DNA from: Planctomycetota bacterium
GTDB taxonomy: Bacteria; Planctomycetota; Planctomycetia; Gemmatales; Gemmataceae
Reading direction: 5' to 3'
Assembly: GCA_021413735.1 (NCBI GenBank)
Contig: JAIOPV010000158.1
Location: 1-64,000 of the forward strand
Length of the DNA: 64,000 nt
The first letter of the stretch is position 1. Each line of letters opens with the position of its first letter. The notes beneath the pieces are model-generated. The model was not told the origin of the DNA. It worked only from the letters and a program-made list of their open reading frames with translations, and did not search any database. The translations under genes were made by a program, and so were the position numbers. Positions 42,901 to 52,123 of the stretch are shown here, one piece after another.

Positions 42901-43028
42901 ACCCGCGATGAGAGCATTCTTCAGCGTCGCTTGCCTCCGACACCCGGTTAGGTCACAATGCTGGGTAGTACAAAGGGCCGACCACCTCTCTTTGAAACGC
43001 GGCCCAACTCAGCCACCGTTCCCAAACG

Positions 43029-43058
43029 GATGAGAATGCGACCTGTCGAGTTCTCATC
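43029..43058 (+). promoter_or_regulatory. Hairpin in the leader of the DUF4129/MoxR operon
   Basis: GATGAGAA (43029-43036) pairs exactly with TTCTCATC (43051-43058), ending 12 bases before the GGAGG ribosome site of the first gene. It is a possible control point for translation or mRNA decay of the operon. Confidence 0.45.
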
Positions 43059-43079
43059 CACTCCAACTGGAGGCGACCC

Positions 43080-44558
43080 ATGACCGCCGGCCGCCGTCGC
43101 ATCCTGCTGTCAGCCGTCTTCTTGGGTCTCGCGAGTCTGCTCACCAGTACCCCTGCTCGCGCGCAGGACACGTCCTCGCACAAACTCTGGCAGACTCGAC
43201 CCCTCACACCAGACCAGGTGCGTGAGGCACTCGCCAGAATGGGTGCCGGTGAATCCGGCGACCTCGATCCGTTTCAGGAGATGGTCAAGGATTATCTGCA
43301 GAAGAACAATCCGCAACTCGACTCGGATCAGACCAAAGAGATCATCAAGCGGTTGACCGGCGACAAGCAGTTAATGGATCAGTTGAAGCAGTTCTCGAAG
43401 CAGAAGCAGACCGATCCCGGTCGCCCCGGCAAACTCAATCAAGACGACCTTGCAAAGCTGTTCAACTCGAAGCAAGGCGGAAAACTACCTGAACTGCCCC
43501 CAGATCTGAACCTCAAGGGATTTCTGCCCAAGATTGATCCCTTCAAGGTCGATCCGAAAATCGGACCACAACCACCGATCGACCCCAAGGTCGAGCCGAA
43601 GGTCGAGCCCAACATCAAGCCCGATCCCGTCGAAGACCCCAACAAGGTCGATCCTGAGCCGACTCTGCCGATGCCGCCTGAACTCGGGAAACAGAACCCC
43701 GATAAGGACACCGTCTCGCTCGACAAGAACCCGTTCCCCGAGCCTGAGGACGCGACCGACGCTCGAACGAAGTCGCTCCAGGCGTTCGCGGCACTCTGGG
43801 AACGCAACGTCGGTCCGTTGAGCGAAACGCCAGAGGTTCAACGCGCACTTTTCGAAGCCTTCAGCGAGAACGGCCTCGACTTCGACATGAAGGACGACAA
43901 GGGGAATAGCATCTGGGATCTGCTCAAAAACAGCGACGGGAGCAGTTCCAATTTCAATGATCTGTTCAACAATTCGGGGAGCATGGGGAAGTGGGATTTC
44001 GGGAAGTGGGAGTTGCCGAAAGTTGGCGATTGGTTCAGTTCGCGCCGTCAGTCCGACAACACCCCGCCGAGTTGGCTCAACTCGAATCCCTCGCCACCGC
44101 GACCCAGTTCGTCGTCGGGTTGGGGGCTGGGAAGTGGCAGCGGATGGAGCGGGTTTGAAGCCTGGCTCCCATTCCTCATCCTGTTCGTGATTGTTCTCGG
44201 TGTGGTCCTCTGGTTCCAGTTGAAGAACTTGCGGGCACAATCCTCGGCTGTCGCGTTCGCCGGTGCCGACCTCGGTGCGTGGCCGGTCGATCCGCGATCC
44301 ATCAACACACGGCAAGAAGTGGTCCTCGCCTTCGAATACCTGAGTGTTCTGATCTGCGGTCCGTCCGCACGCAACTGGACACACAGCACGATTGCGGCTG
44401 CCCTGGCCGATCTCGCGACGACGCACGAAGAGACGGCAATGATGCTGGCCCGACTCTACGAACTCGCACGATACGCACCGCTCGACGAGCCGTTGACCTC
44501 GCCTGAGTTAATCGAAACCCGCAAACTGGTTTGCTCGCTCGCGGGGGTGTCGTACTGA
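43080..44558 (+). CDS. Secreted/membrane DUF4129-like protein
   Basis: The 492-residue product has a signal peptide (RRRILLSAVFLGLASLL, cleavage near ARAQ), then a long Asp/Pro/Lys-rich outer region (about 80-220; many DPK, VEPKVEP and PDKD units), a Gly/Ser-rich stretch and one membrane helix (about 363-383, FLILFVIVLGVVLWF). The cytoplasmic C-terminal domain (NTRQEVVLAFEYLSV...RLYELARYAPLDEPLT) matches the DUF4129 pattern found next to MoxR/DUF58 genes. GGAGG lies 6 bases before ATG. The next gene overlaps its stop (TGATG), so they are coupled. Confidence 0.8.
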   Translation: MTAGRRRILLSAVFLGLASLLTSTPARAQDTSSHKLWQTRPLTPDQVREALARMGAGESGDLDPFQEMVKDYLQKNNPQLDSDQTKEIIKRLTGDKQLMDQLKQFSKQKQTDPGRPGKLNQDDLAKLFNSKQGGKLPELPPDLNLKGFLPKIDPFKVDPKIGPQPPIDPKVEPKVEPNIKPDPVEDPNKVDPEPTLPMPPELGKQNPDKDTVSLDKNPFPEPEDATDARTKSLQAFAALWERNVGPLSETPEVQRALFEAFSENGLDFDMKDDKGNSIWDLLKNSDGSSSNFNDLFNNSGSMGKWDFGKWELPKVGDWFSSRRQSDNTPPSWLNSNPSPPRPSSSSGWGLGSGSGWSGFEAWLPFLILFVIVLGVVLWFQLKNLRAQSSAVAFAGADLGAWPVDPRSINTRQEVVLAFEYLSVLICGPSARNWTHSTIAAALADLATTHEETAMMLARLYELARYAPLDEPLTSPELIETRKLVCSLAGVSY

Positions 44559-46129
44559 TGTTCCGCATTCCCATTCTTGCAATTGTCGCGGCGCTACTGG
44601 CCCCACTCAGTGCGATCGCGCAGCATCGCCCGGTCGCCGAACCCACACCCGCCAGGCCCGTCGAGATTCCAGCCGATGGAACCGAGCTCTTTCGCGCGCT
44701 CCTCGATCGCGCCGGCGTGAAGCCAATCAAAGAACAGGATGTGTGGAATCTGCATGAGATGTGGAATCTGCACGGGTCGCGAGACTACATCGTGATTGTG
44801 TTGGGGTCAACCCATCATGGCCGTCACGGGAATGGAATCGACTTCGTGCAGCAGGTTCTCAAGAACGGCGGAGCTGCTCTCATCGCCACGGACACTTCGC
44901 TAAACCTCGACCGTTTCGTCTGGGGGCAGCAACGAGCCGAGGTTGCACCAGCTCGGATTCGGTGCAAGAACCCCGACCTCGTTCACAATGTGATACAACC
45001 AGACGGCAGCCTGCAACCGCAATGGGAATGCCCTTACGTCATTCCGATGGCGTCACTCAAGGAACACCGGAATGAGTTCCGCAACCCACTGACGCACATC
45101 TTCAGCGGGGATGGAATGGAGATCAAGCCACTCACCCGAGTTGCGACCAACAACAGCTCTTACATCTTTGTGGACCAATTTCAGGGCGAGATCCGTCAAC
45201 CACTTGCAAAGTTCCCGAAACGCTGCCTCGCTGTGCGGACGGACCAGTTCCGGTTTGTTGAACCAGAACGGATCGACGACGCTCTCTTTGCAGTCGGTGG
45301 TTATGGGCCGAACGGGGTCGATGACCGGACTTACCGCTTCATTGCGATGGCCGATCACAGCGTGTTCATTAATCAGATGCTCATCGAGCCTGGCACGGAG
45401 AACCTTGAGCTGACGTACCGCGTGATCGACTACCTTCAAGGCCCCGAGAAAAGGAAGAAGTGCCTCTTTATCGAAAACGGCCGGGTGATCGACAGGTTCG
45501 ATGGACTTCGGCAGGCGTTCGCAAAACCGAAGCCGCAAATGCCGATGCCGAACCCGAAAGCCGTGCAAGACAAGGTGGTCGATATGGGCAACCGGCTCAT
45601 CGACCATTTTGAAACGAACAACATGCTGAACAGGGGGCTGCTGCAAATCTTCAAGTTGCCTTCGATCGCGCGGTTCTTCTTGCTGTTGCTGATGGTCTAC
45701 GCGACGTGGTTTCTGTTGAAGCGAATGTTCTCGTCGCGCAAGCCAACGGACATTCCGCCATCACCGATGGTGGCAGGAGTTCCATCCGGTCCGCCGGGTG
45801 TCTTTGATCGGCGACAGAAGGAACTGATTCGGCGAAATAACATCTACGAGCCGGTGCGCGACATGGTCCGCGAGTTCTTCGCGACCGTGGGGGTTCACGG
45901 TGAACCTGGCCCGAAGTGTCCGAAGGTCGTGATTTCGAGAGCGGTTCGCAAGCCTGAGTCGCTGCGGCTTGCAGTGAAGGACTTCTGGGCGCTGGCTTTC
46001 GGTCCTCCGCAAGAAATGACTGTGAACCGCTGGCGTGAACTGAGCGTGTACCTCGACCGCGTCCGGGTGGCACACGCTGAGCGCAAATGGCACTTTGCCG
46101 ATGTGCCGGCCCCAGCGCTGGGTTCTTGA
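44558..46129 (+). CDS. DUF4350-like membrane protein
   Basis: This 523-residue protein has a signal peptide (MFRIPILAIVAALLAPLSAIA), a large outer domain with an alpha/beta Rossmann-like core (DYIVIVLGSTHHGRHGNG; VLKNGGAALIATD), as in DUF4350/GATase-like proteins of MoxR loci, one helix (about 377-394, FFLLLLMVYATWFLLKRM) and a cytoplasmic tail that contains QKELIRRNNIYEPVRDMVREFF. Its ATG shares a base with the previous stop. In known loci such proteins accompany MoxR and DUF58; role is undefined, perhaps stress or envelope assembly. Confidence 0.75.
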   Translation: MFRIPILAIVAALLAPLSAIAQHRPVAEPTPARPVEIPADGTELFRALLDRAGVKPIKEQDVWNLHEMWNLHGSRDYIVIVLGSTHHGRHGNGIDFVQQVLKNGGAALIATDTSLNLDRFVWGQQRAEVAPARIRCKNPDLVHNVIQPDGSLQPQWECPYVIPMASLKEHRNEFRNPLTHIFSGDGMEIKPLTRVATNNSSYIFVDQFQGEIRQPLAKFPKRCLAVRTDQFRFVEPERIDDALFAVGGYGPNGVDDRTYRFIAMADHSVFINQMLIEPGTENLELTYRVIDYLQGPEKRKKCLFIENGRVIDRFDGLRQAFAKPKPQMPMPNPKAVQDKVVDMGNRLIDHFETNNMLNRGLLQIFKLPSIARFFLLLLMVYATWFLLKRMFSSRKPTDIPPSPMVAGVPSGPPGVFDRRQKELIRRNNIYEPVRDMVREFFATVGVHGEPGPKCPKVVISRAVRKPESLRLAVKDFWALAFGPPQEMTVNRWRELSVYLDRVRVAHAERKWHFADVPAPALGS

Positions 46130-46140
46130 GAAGGAACTTT

Positions 46141-46216
46141 TGCGAGCCACGGGGTTTATCCCCGTGGTCTGGGCGAGACGAGGCAAATGCCCACGGGGAT
46201 AAACCCCGTGGCTCGC
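46141..46216. repeat. Second copy of the CACGGGGTTTATCCCCGTG inverted repeat
   Basis: Arms at 46141-46167 and 46191-46216 are complementary over 26 bases; the loop of 23 bases differs from the copy at 35419-35496. It lies between the DUF4350-like and MoxR genes of one operon. Confidence 0.9.
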
Positions 46217-46299
46217 CGTAGTCCAACGTGAGTTAAGACGGCTGGCGAAGCTCAACCTACAATGACGAATCACCAGGAAACGACGACAGGGAGTGTGGC

Positions 46300-47313
46300 A
46301 TGAGTTTGGCCCCGCCGACCGGCACGCACGCGACACACGATGCCCCACCACCCGACGGACGGCCCGCTCACGAGTTGGCCCACCAAGCCAAGCAACTCAA
46401 CCAAAAGGTCGCTTCCGAGATCGCCCGCGTGGTTGTCGGCGTCGAAGCCGTCACGCAGCAGCTCCTCATCGCGATGCTCGCCGGGGGACACGTTCTGCTC
46501 GAAGGCGTTCCGGGAGTCGCGAAGACGACGCTCTCGAAAGTCTTCGCCCGCATCCTGGGCTGTCAGTACCAGCGAGTGCAGTTCACGCCTGACCTGCTGC
46601 CGTCCGACGTGACCGGCACCTCCATCTTCGACCGCAACGCGAACGACTTCGTGCTTCGCAAGGGGCCGATCTTCACGCAGGTTCTGCTCGCCGATGAAAT
46701 CAACCGTGCCCCCGCGAAGACGCAAGCCGCACTCCTCGAAGCGATGCAGGAATATCAGGTCACGGTCGATGGTGCGTCGCTTCCGTTGACGTTGCCGTTC
46801 ATCGTGCTGGCGACGCAGAATCCCGTCGAACAAGAAGGCGTTTACAGGCTGCCCGAAGCGCAGCTTGACCGCTTCCTGCTTCGCATCGAGATGGGTTACC
46901 CTGGCTTCGGGCACGAAGTGAGTCTGCTGCGATTGCACAGCAAACCAACCGTTGACGTCGATCCGCTGTTCACCCCAGAACTAATCCTGTCGCTTCAGCG
47001 GAAACTGCCGTATGTGTACGGCCACGATTCGCTGTTCGAGTACATCGTGCGGCTGGCCGAAGAGAGCCGACGCCACCCCGACGTGGCTCTTGGCGCAAGT
47101 CCGCGTGCGGCGTTGAACCTTCTTCGCTGTGCCCGTGCTCGTGCGGTTCTGGAAGGCCGGCACTTCTTCACACACGAAGACGTCCAGGCCATCGCGTATG
47201 GCGTGCTGGGTCACCGGCTCATCCTGCGCCCCGAAGCCGAGATCGAGGGCAAGCACGTCTCCGATATCGTTCGCGATATCCTGCATGCCGTTCCGGTATT
47301 GGAAACGGTGTAA
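46300..47313 (+). CDS. MoxR-family AAA+ ATPase
   Basis: This 337-residue chaperone-like AAA+ ATPase has Walker A GVPGVAKTT, Walker B LLADEINRAPAKTQAALLEAMQE, sensor 1 IVLATQNPVEQEG, Arg finger region RLPEAQLDRFLLR and the C-terminal lid with GASPRAALNLL. MoxR proteins act on vWA/DUF58 partners to insert cofactors or remodel complexes. The neighbours on both sides are the classical partners. ATG at 46300; no signal peptide, so cytoplasmic. Confidence 0.95.
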   Translation: MSLAPPTGTHATHDAPPPDGRPAHELAHQAKQLNQKVASEIARVVVGVEAVTQQLLIAMLAGGHVLLEGVPGVAKTTLSKVFARILGCQYQRVQFTPDLLPSDVTGTSIFDRNANDFVLRKGPIFTQVLLADEINRAPAKTQAALLEAMQEYQVTVDGASLPLTLPFIVLATQNPVEQEGVYRLPEAQLDRFLLRIEMGYPGFGHEVSLLRLHSKPTVDVDPLFTPELILSLQRKLPYVYGHDSLFEYIVRLAEESRRHPDVALGASPRAALNLLRCARARAVLEGRHFFTHEDVQAIAYGVLGHRLILRPEAEIEGKHVSDIVRDILHAVPVLETV

Positions 47314-47370
47314 CCCGTTCAGATTCGCGTCCTGTCGAAACGTGGCGATCCCATCCGCAACGGGTATCTC

Positions 47371-49512
47371 ATGCTCAGTTCACGCGGGTTATGGTTTCTC
47401 GTGGTCGTCAGCCTTGTGCTGATGATCGGCGCGTTTGCCATCCCGTATTACTCCGTCGTCCCTGCCATCATCGCGGTCACGCTGCTGCTCTGGTTCATGC
47501 TGGAGTGGACGCTATTTCATGTGCGGTCGAACGCGGCCGTGTCACGGTTGAAGATCACACGTCACGTTCTTCAGGGCGGTCGCGAAGTGCCGATGGTCTG
47601 GGCCGGACTGCCGTTTGAAGTGCGAGTGACGATCGAGAATCCGTCGGCAGTGAGCATCCCATTCGCGGTGATGGAAGATCGCGGAGCGGTGGCGACAGAG
47701 CGAGTCGAAGGCTCCACGAAACGGTTCGTGTCCATCCCCGCTGGCGCTGTCGTCGGGATCGTCTACACCTTGAAGGCTCCGTCGCCGGGCATCCTGCGAT
47801 TCGAGGGCGTGAAGGTTCGCGTCGCCGATCTCAACGGCTTCTTCTATCGCCGGGTGTTTCTTCGCGACGCGGTCGAGTTTCTCGTGCTGCCGCCGCTCAC
47901 CGACGACGATGGCAAGCAGCGCGCGACGAAACGCGACAACACGCTGCCACCGCCCGGCATCCACCGTCTTCGCCGCCCTGGTTCCGGAAGCGAACTCCTC
48001 GACTTGCGAGATTACCGACCCGGCGACCCACCGAAGATGATCGCGTGGAAAGCATCTGCTCGCCGCGATCGGCTCATCACGAAGGAGTTCGAGAACGACG
48101 TGCCGGTGCGTGCCGTGTTGTTCCTCGACACGAGCGAAGGCGTGCGACTTGGCCCGCCCGGTAACACGCTGCTCACGCGAATGGCTGGCGTTGCCGCGGC
48201 TGTCGCACAGGCGTCGGCGGGCAATCGCGACCTCGTGGGGCTCACCACTTTCGACGAGAAGGAGTCGAAGGCGAGTTCACCTGCACGCACCAAGATTCAC
48301 ATGATTGGCATCCTGCGACGGCTCGCGGAAGCGTCGGCGTTGCAACCGGGCGTGGCTGGCGTGCCGATGGATCAACTCACGCGCCGGGCGTATCCGCTGG
48401 CTCAGGATCTCTACCCCGAACTGATGACGAAGCGCGTCAATTCGATGCCGTTGAGTCGGCTGTGGATTCCGCTGCTCGACCGCAAGTACGGCTGGATTGC
48501 GCTGGTGCTCTTGCTCATGGGGTTGGGGCTGTTCTCACTCGGTTCGATGGCCATGTCCACGGCGATTTTCGATCCGGAAGTTCTCGCGGATCGCAACAGC
48601 TTGAAGACGGATGTGCTGCTCGCTGCTCGCAAGTGGTTCCTGCGTTCGATCAATTATGCCGCGTCGCTCGTTCCTGCGAAGTGGCCGCTGTTGGCGAAGT
48701 TCGCATGGATGAACTTGATGTTCGTTGTCACGTTCTTCCCGCCCGCCACGGTCGCGGTGATCTTCTGGTTCTTCCACGGGATTCGCGGTTGGTTCGGCGA
48801 CCGGAAGACGGAACTCACGCGGCGGAAACAACTGGCGACGCTGTTCTCACTGCAAGACGGCACCGGTCCGGACGGCATCGAGCGCTATGTCTTCGACGAT
48901 GATGCTTTCGCGAAGCGGGTCGCGCAGTTCTTACAACACCATTTGCTGCGTTGCCCCGTGCCGTTGTACGACGACCAGGGACGCTATCGGTTCCGCTGCA
49001 TCGAGAAAGCGCCTGTGCTGGCCGATGCCATGCTTCGCGCTGTCGGTCGAGCCCGCGACAACGAACTGTATGTCTTGCTGGCCGATCTCTCGGAACTCGG
49101 CGCGGACCTTGGCCCCGTCATCAAGGCGTGCCGGGTTGCCCGAGCGCGACATCATCACATCCTCGTGATTGTGCCGTGGCCTGCCGATGTGCCTTCGCCC
49201 GACGACCCCGACGGAGCAACCACAGCCTCGGCCGCAGCGGATGAAGACGCTCCGGGACGCAAATCGTGGGGCGCAACGAAGAGCAAGCCGGGTGCGAAGG
49301 GCAAGATGGGTCGCCCTGGCGACATGAAGGGCAACAGCTTGGTGAAGTTCGTCCGTCAGAGCCTCACGAAGCAGTATCACGAATCGTTCAAGACGCTGCG
49401 GCGTGAACTTGGTCGAGTGGGCGCAACGGTGATGCGAGTCAACGACGGCGACCCCGTGCGTCTGGTTCTGGATCGCCTCGACCGACTCCGCGGCATGCGA
49501 AGCCGGCGCTAA
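47371..49512 (+). CDS. Large DUF58/vWA-like membrane protein
   Basis: This 713-residue product starts with two helices (about 5-45), then beta-sandwich segments, then the DUF58 signature GSELLDLRDYRPGDPPKMIAWKASARRDRLITKEFEND and a vWA-like strand AVLFLDTSEGV, whose MIDAS reads DTSEG rather than DxSxS. About residues 365-480 hold more helices (ALVLLLMGLGLFSLG; FVVTFFPPATVAVIFWFFHGI), and a C-terminal half (about 480-713) carries an alpha/beta region and a Lys/Gly-rich linker. Ordinary DUF58 proteins have about 300-450 residues, so the C-terminal part is extra. Follows MoxR by 57 bases. Confidence 0.88.
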   Translation: MLSSRGLWFLVVVSLVLMIGAFAIPYYSVVPAIIAVTLLLWFMLEWTLFHVRSNAAVSRLKITRHVLQGGREVPMVWAGLPFEVRVTIENPSAVSIPFAVMEDRGAVATERVEGSTKRFVSIPAGAVVGIVYTLKAPSPGILRFEGVKVRVADLNGFFYRRVFLRDAVEFLVLPPLTDDDGKQRATKRDNTLPPPGIHRLRRPGSGSELLDLRDYRPGDPPKMIAWKASARRDRLITKEFENDVPVRAVLFLDTSEGVRLGPPGNTLLTRMAGVAAAVAQASAGNRDLVGLTTFDEKESKASSPARTKIHMIGILRRLAEASALQPGVAGVPMDQLTRRAYPLAQDLYPELMTKRVNSMPLSRLWIPLLDRKYGWIALVLLLMGLGLFSLGSMAMSTAIFDPEVLADRNSLKTDVLLAARKWFLRSINYAASLVPAKWPLLAKFAWMNLMFVVTFFPPATVAVIFWFFHGIRGWFGDRKTELTRRKQLATLFSLQDGTGPDGIERYVFDDDAFAKRVAQFLQHHLLRCPVPLYDDQGRYRFRCIEKAPVLADAMLRAVGRARDNELYVLLADLSELGADLGPVIKACRVARARHHHILVIVPWPADVPSPDDPDGATTASAAADEDAPGRKSWGATKSKPGAKGKMGRPGDMKGNSLVKFVRQSLTKQYHESFKTLRRELGRVGATVMRVNDGDPVRLVLDRLDRLRGMRSRR

Positions 49513-49539
49513 GTAATCTGTTCACTCACGACCACGACT

Positions 49540-50499
49540 ATGAGCCCACAATCCCGCACCCCCGAAACTTCTGCCCCAGACGCCAAAGCGGCGCAGAGTG
49601 AACTGTTGCGCGAGGATGGCTCCATCGAACTGACACAGCGAACGCGGTTTCATCTGCTTTTCAACGATCCCGCGATCCGTAACTACGTCATCGCTGCGTT
49701 CTCGGCTCTCGCGATGATCTTCCTGATTCTGGCCCAGCAAGGCGGCGATCTCGGTGGGTTGCTCATCGTCGTCATTGGAACTGCCGGGATCACGCTCCGC
49801 TGGACAGCAGCCCCCGCGTTCGTGCTGTTCGTGTTGACCTACTTCATGGTATTTCCCACCGGTGCGCCCATTGGCGCAACTCCCATGAGTTGGGAAATCG
49901 AGGAAGGATTGTTCCGACCGCACGACCTCATGCTCGCAATGGCCGTGATGGTGTATGTCGCAACGCAGTTCCGGATCCTCGGATTCGTGCATCAGGCCAT
50001 CGCAGTTGAAGGCGCGGTTCGACGCCACGACGAACCCGTAACTCGACGCCCGTCTGCTGTCATTTCCAGCTCGGAACTCGGAATGTTGATGTTCGTCTTG
50101 TTCGTGATGGTGGTCGTCGGTCAACTCGTCTGGTGGGTCTTGAATTCCGTTGAGATCATGCCCGGAGAAGAGTTCCCATTCAAGTGGATCGGAACCAGTC
50201 GAAGGTATCGCAGATTAGAAGACGCGCCGGGAGGCATGCCAGCGGGTCTCACGCGGTTCGTCCTGATGATCGGGCTGTTCGGCTTCGGCGTCCTTCTCGC
50301 TCGGCTCGTGTTTGGGTACTGGCGACTGCGGGCGATGCCTCCTGCCGAGGGCGCGATGATTCTGATCGACGACGGCTGGCTGGAAACGAAGCGCGAGCGC
50401 TCGCGACAAGAGAAATGGCGCATCTGGGGACGAGAGCGAGCGAAGACAATGGCCGAGGCGGAAGCCAAAGAAGCTGCAAAAACCAAGGGGAAACGATGA
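49540..50499 (+). CDS. Multi-pass membrane protein of the MoxR operon
   Basis: This 319-residue protein has about five hydrophobic segments (IRNYVIAAFSALAMIFLIL; GGLLIVVIGTAGITL; WTAAPAFVLFVLTYFMVF; LGMLMFVLFVMVVVGQLVWWVL; FVLMIGLFGFGVLLARLVF). Cytoplasmic-looking ends are polar, and the C-terminus (KRERSRQEKWRIWGRERAKTMAEAEAKEAAK) forms a long charged helix, probably coiled-coil. I recognise no family. Its stop overlaps the ATG of the next gene, so both are translated together; likely the membrane partner of the DUF58 protein. Confidence 0.8.
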   Translation: MSPQSRTPETSAPDAKAAQSELLREDGSIELTQRTRFHLLFNDPAIRNYVIAAFSALAMIFLILAQQGGDLGGLLIVVIGTAGITLRWTAAPAFVLFVLTYFMVFPTGAPIGATPMSWEIEEGLFRPHDLMLAMAVMVYVATQFRILGFVHQAIAVEGAVRRHDEPVTRRPSAVISSSELGMLMFVLFVMVVVGQLVWWVLNSVEIMPGEEFPFKWIGTSRRYRRLEDAPGGMPAGLTRFVLMIGLFGFGVLLARLVFGYWRLRAMPPAEGAMILIDDGWLETKRERSRQEKWRIWGRERAKTMAEAEAKEAAKTKGKR

Positions 50500-50831
50500 G
50501 GTTCGCATATTGGAGCCGGGAACTCGCCGGGTGGCTACTCATCCTGGCCGGGCTGTTCTTCTTCTGGCAATCGTACTCGTTGCTGCTGAACAAGCGGGTG
50601 TTCGAGGCAGCGCCGGTTTCCTTTATCGGGTTCATTGTGTTCCGTGGCGGCATTCACATCCTGAAGGTCGCGGTCGCGGCGCAGGTGGCCCGCAATCTCC
50701 CCGACACACTCCAACCATCTGGTCGGCGTGTCGTCCGCCCACCGGTCAGGAGCATCGCACCAACCCAGGCCAGCGCTGTGCTGCCAGGCCCGAAGAGCGG
50801 CCGTGGCGTCGCGACCAACAGCCCAGCGTGA
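50496..50831 (+). CDS. Small two-helix membrane protein (111 residues)
   Basis: The frame starts with ATG inside the stop of the previous gene (ATGA at 50496-50499). The product begins with MRFAYWSRELAGWLLILAGL and has a second hydrophobic segment (PVSFIGFIVFRGGIHILKVA), then a Pro/Arg/Ser-rich tail of about 45 residues. Overlap and strand strongly support a real operon member. No family is recognised. Confidence 0.75.
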   Translation: MRFAYWSRELAGWLLILAGLFFFWQSYSLLLNKRVFEAAPVSFIGFIVFRGGIHILKVAVAAQVARNLPDTLQPSGRRVVRPPVRSIAPTQASAVLPGPKSGRGVATNSPA

Positions 50832-50837
50832 CGAAAA

Positions 50838-51530
50838 ATGCCCATCTGGCTTCACCCTGAGATTCGGGCCGTGTTTTTTGACGCGGTCGGGACACTCCTT
50901 TTCCCGAATCCGTCGGCTCCGACGATCTACGCGGAAGTGGCTCGTCGTGCGGGCGTCGAGCTGTCTTCAGCCGATGTGCGAACGCGATTTGTCGAAGCAT
51001 TTCGGAAGCAGGAAGCGTTCGATCGCGCCGCCGGATGGGTCACTTCGGAAGCCCGTGAGCACGACCGCTGGCGCGTGATCGTCAGCGAAACGCTGGCTGG
51101 CGTCCCCGATGTCGATGGGTGTTTCCTCGCACTGTATGAACATTTCTCGAAGCCGACCGCGTGGAAAGTGGATCCTTGCGCTACGGAAGTGATTCAACGG
51201 CTCGCCGAACGCGGCATTCGCGTCGGCATGGGGTCAAACTACGACGCGAGATTGTGGTCGGTGCTGGATGGCTTCCCCCAACTGGCACCGTTGCGAGAAC
51301 GCACAGTGGTCAGCGCCACGGTCGGGTTCCGCAAGCCAGCGACCGAGTTCTTCCGCGAAGTCACGCGAGTTGCGGAGTGCGCTCCAAATCAGATTCTGTT
51401 CGTCGGCGACGACCTCGACAACGACTACCACGGGGCAACGGCGGCTGGTCTGACCGCGGTTTTGCTCGATGCCTCAAACCGCCCCCATAGCGTGAACCGC
51501 CTCAACAATCTGCGAGAACTCACGGATTGA
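50838..51530 (+). CDS. HAD-superfamily hydrolase (HDHD3-like)
   Basis: This 230-residue HAD phosphatase has motif I FFDAVGTLLF, motif II around VGMGSNYD, Lys in TVGFRKPATEFFREV and motif IV LFVGDDLDNDYHGA. The helical cap lies at about 20-90. The second Asp of motif I is replaced by Val (DAVGT), as in HDHD3-type members, which remain active phosphatases with other acid-base residues or are weak. It starts 6 bases after the previous gene and so may be co-transcribed with the MoxR operon, though its substrate is unknown. Confidence 0.88.
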   Translation: MPIWLHPEIRAVFFDAVGTLLFPNPSAPTIYAEVARRAGVELSSADVRTRFVEAFRKQEAFDRAAGWVTSEAREHDRWRVIVSETLAGVPDVDGCFLALYEHFSKPTAWKVDPCATEVIQRLAERGIRVGMGSNYDARLWSVLDGFPQLAPLRERTVVSATVGFRKPATEFFREVTRVAECAPNQILFVGDDLDNDYHGATAAGLTAVLLDASNRPHSVNRLNNLRELTD

Positions 51531-51942
51531 CGCTGCGGTTCGCTTGATAGGCACGGTGCAAGATCAGCAGGAATGGCACCCACCAAATCAGGTCGTTTGG
51601 AACGGTCGTGGCAAGTGCGGCAACTTGGGTCTCTCCGGTGAACAAGCCCATCACGAGCCCGATTGGGCCGAAGAACTTTCCGAGAAACCCCACGAACACG
51701 ATTTCCCAGTGCTTCACCGGATCGCGAGCCGCCAACAGGTACGCGATTCCGTAAACGCCAACGATCATGCCGATGCCTTGCCACAGTTGCGGATAGTGCA
51801 TCGGTTTGTCCGGGAACTCCATCCCGGAAAATGCGAACGACATCGTGGGAAACAACACCGTCCAGGTGCCCCACGCGAGGTTGTAAACCCCGGCCAGCAC
51901 CATCACAACGGTCATCCAGCGAGGCGTATTGGGCGTGGTCAT
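51520..51942 (-). CDS. Four-helix membrane protein
   Basis: The 140-residue product has about four hydrophobic segments (RWMTVVMVLAGVYNLAWGTW; IGMIVGVYGIAYLLAA; FVGFLGKFFGPIGLVMGLF; LIWWVPFLLILHRAYQ). It starts at ATG 51942, since the 62 upstream codons of the frame lack any signal and look noncoding. Helices packed with Gly and Trp/Tyr recall alkyl hydroperoxide reductase-like or DoxX-like small membrane proteins, but I cannot assign a family. Its end overlaps the HAD gene on the other strand by 11 bases. Confidence 0.7.
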   Translation of the reverse strand: MTTPNTPRWMTVVMVLAGVYNLAWGTWTVLFPTMSFAFSGMEFPDKPMHYPQLWQGIGMIVGVYGIAYLLAARDPVKHWEIVFVGFLGKFFGPIGLVMGLFTGETQVAALATTVPNDLIWWVPFLLILHRAYQANRSVNP

Positions 51943-52123
51943 GTTTTGCGTTCCACGTTCGAGTTTCACGTTGAATACCAGAAGACGGCTTTGCTTCAAC
52001 TCGAAACACGAAACGTGTCTCCCAGAAACTTGAACGAATCCATCTCGGAGAGTGAATTCCGCAATCGGAATAGCCGATACATCCGATACAGATTGTCTTC
52101 CGCGACTTTCCGGGGATTGGGTC

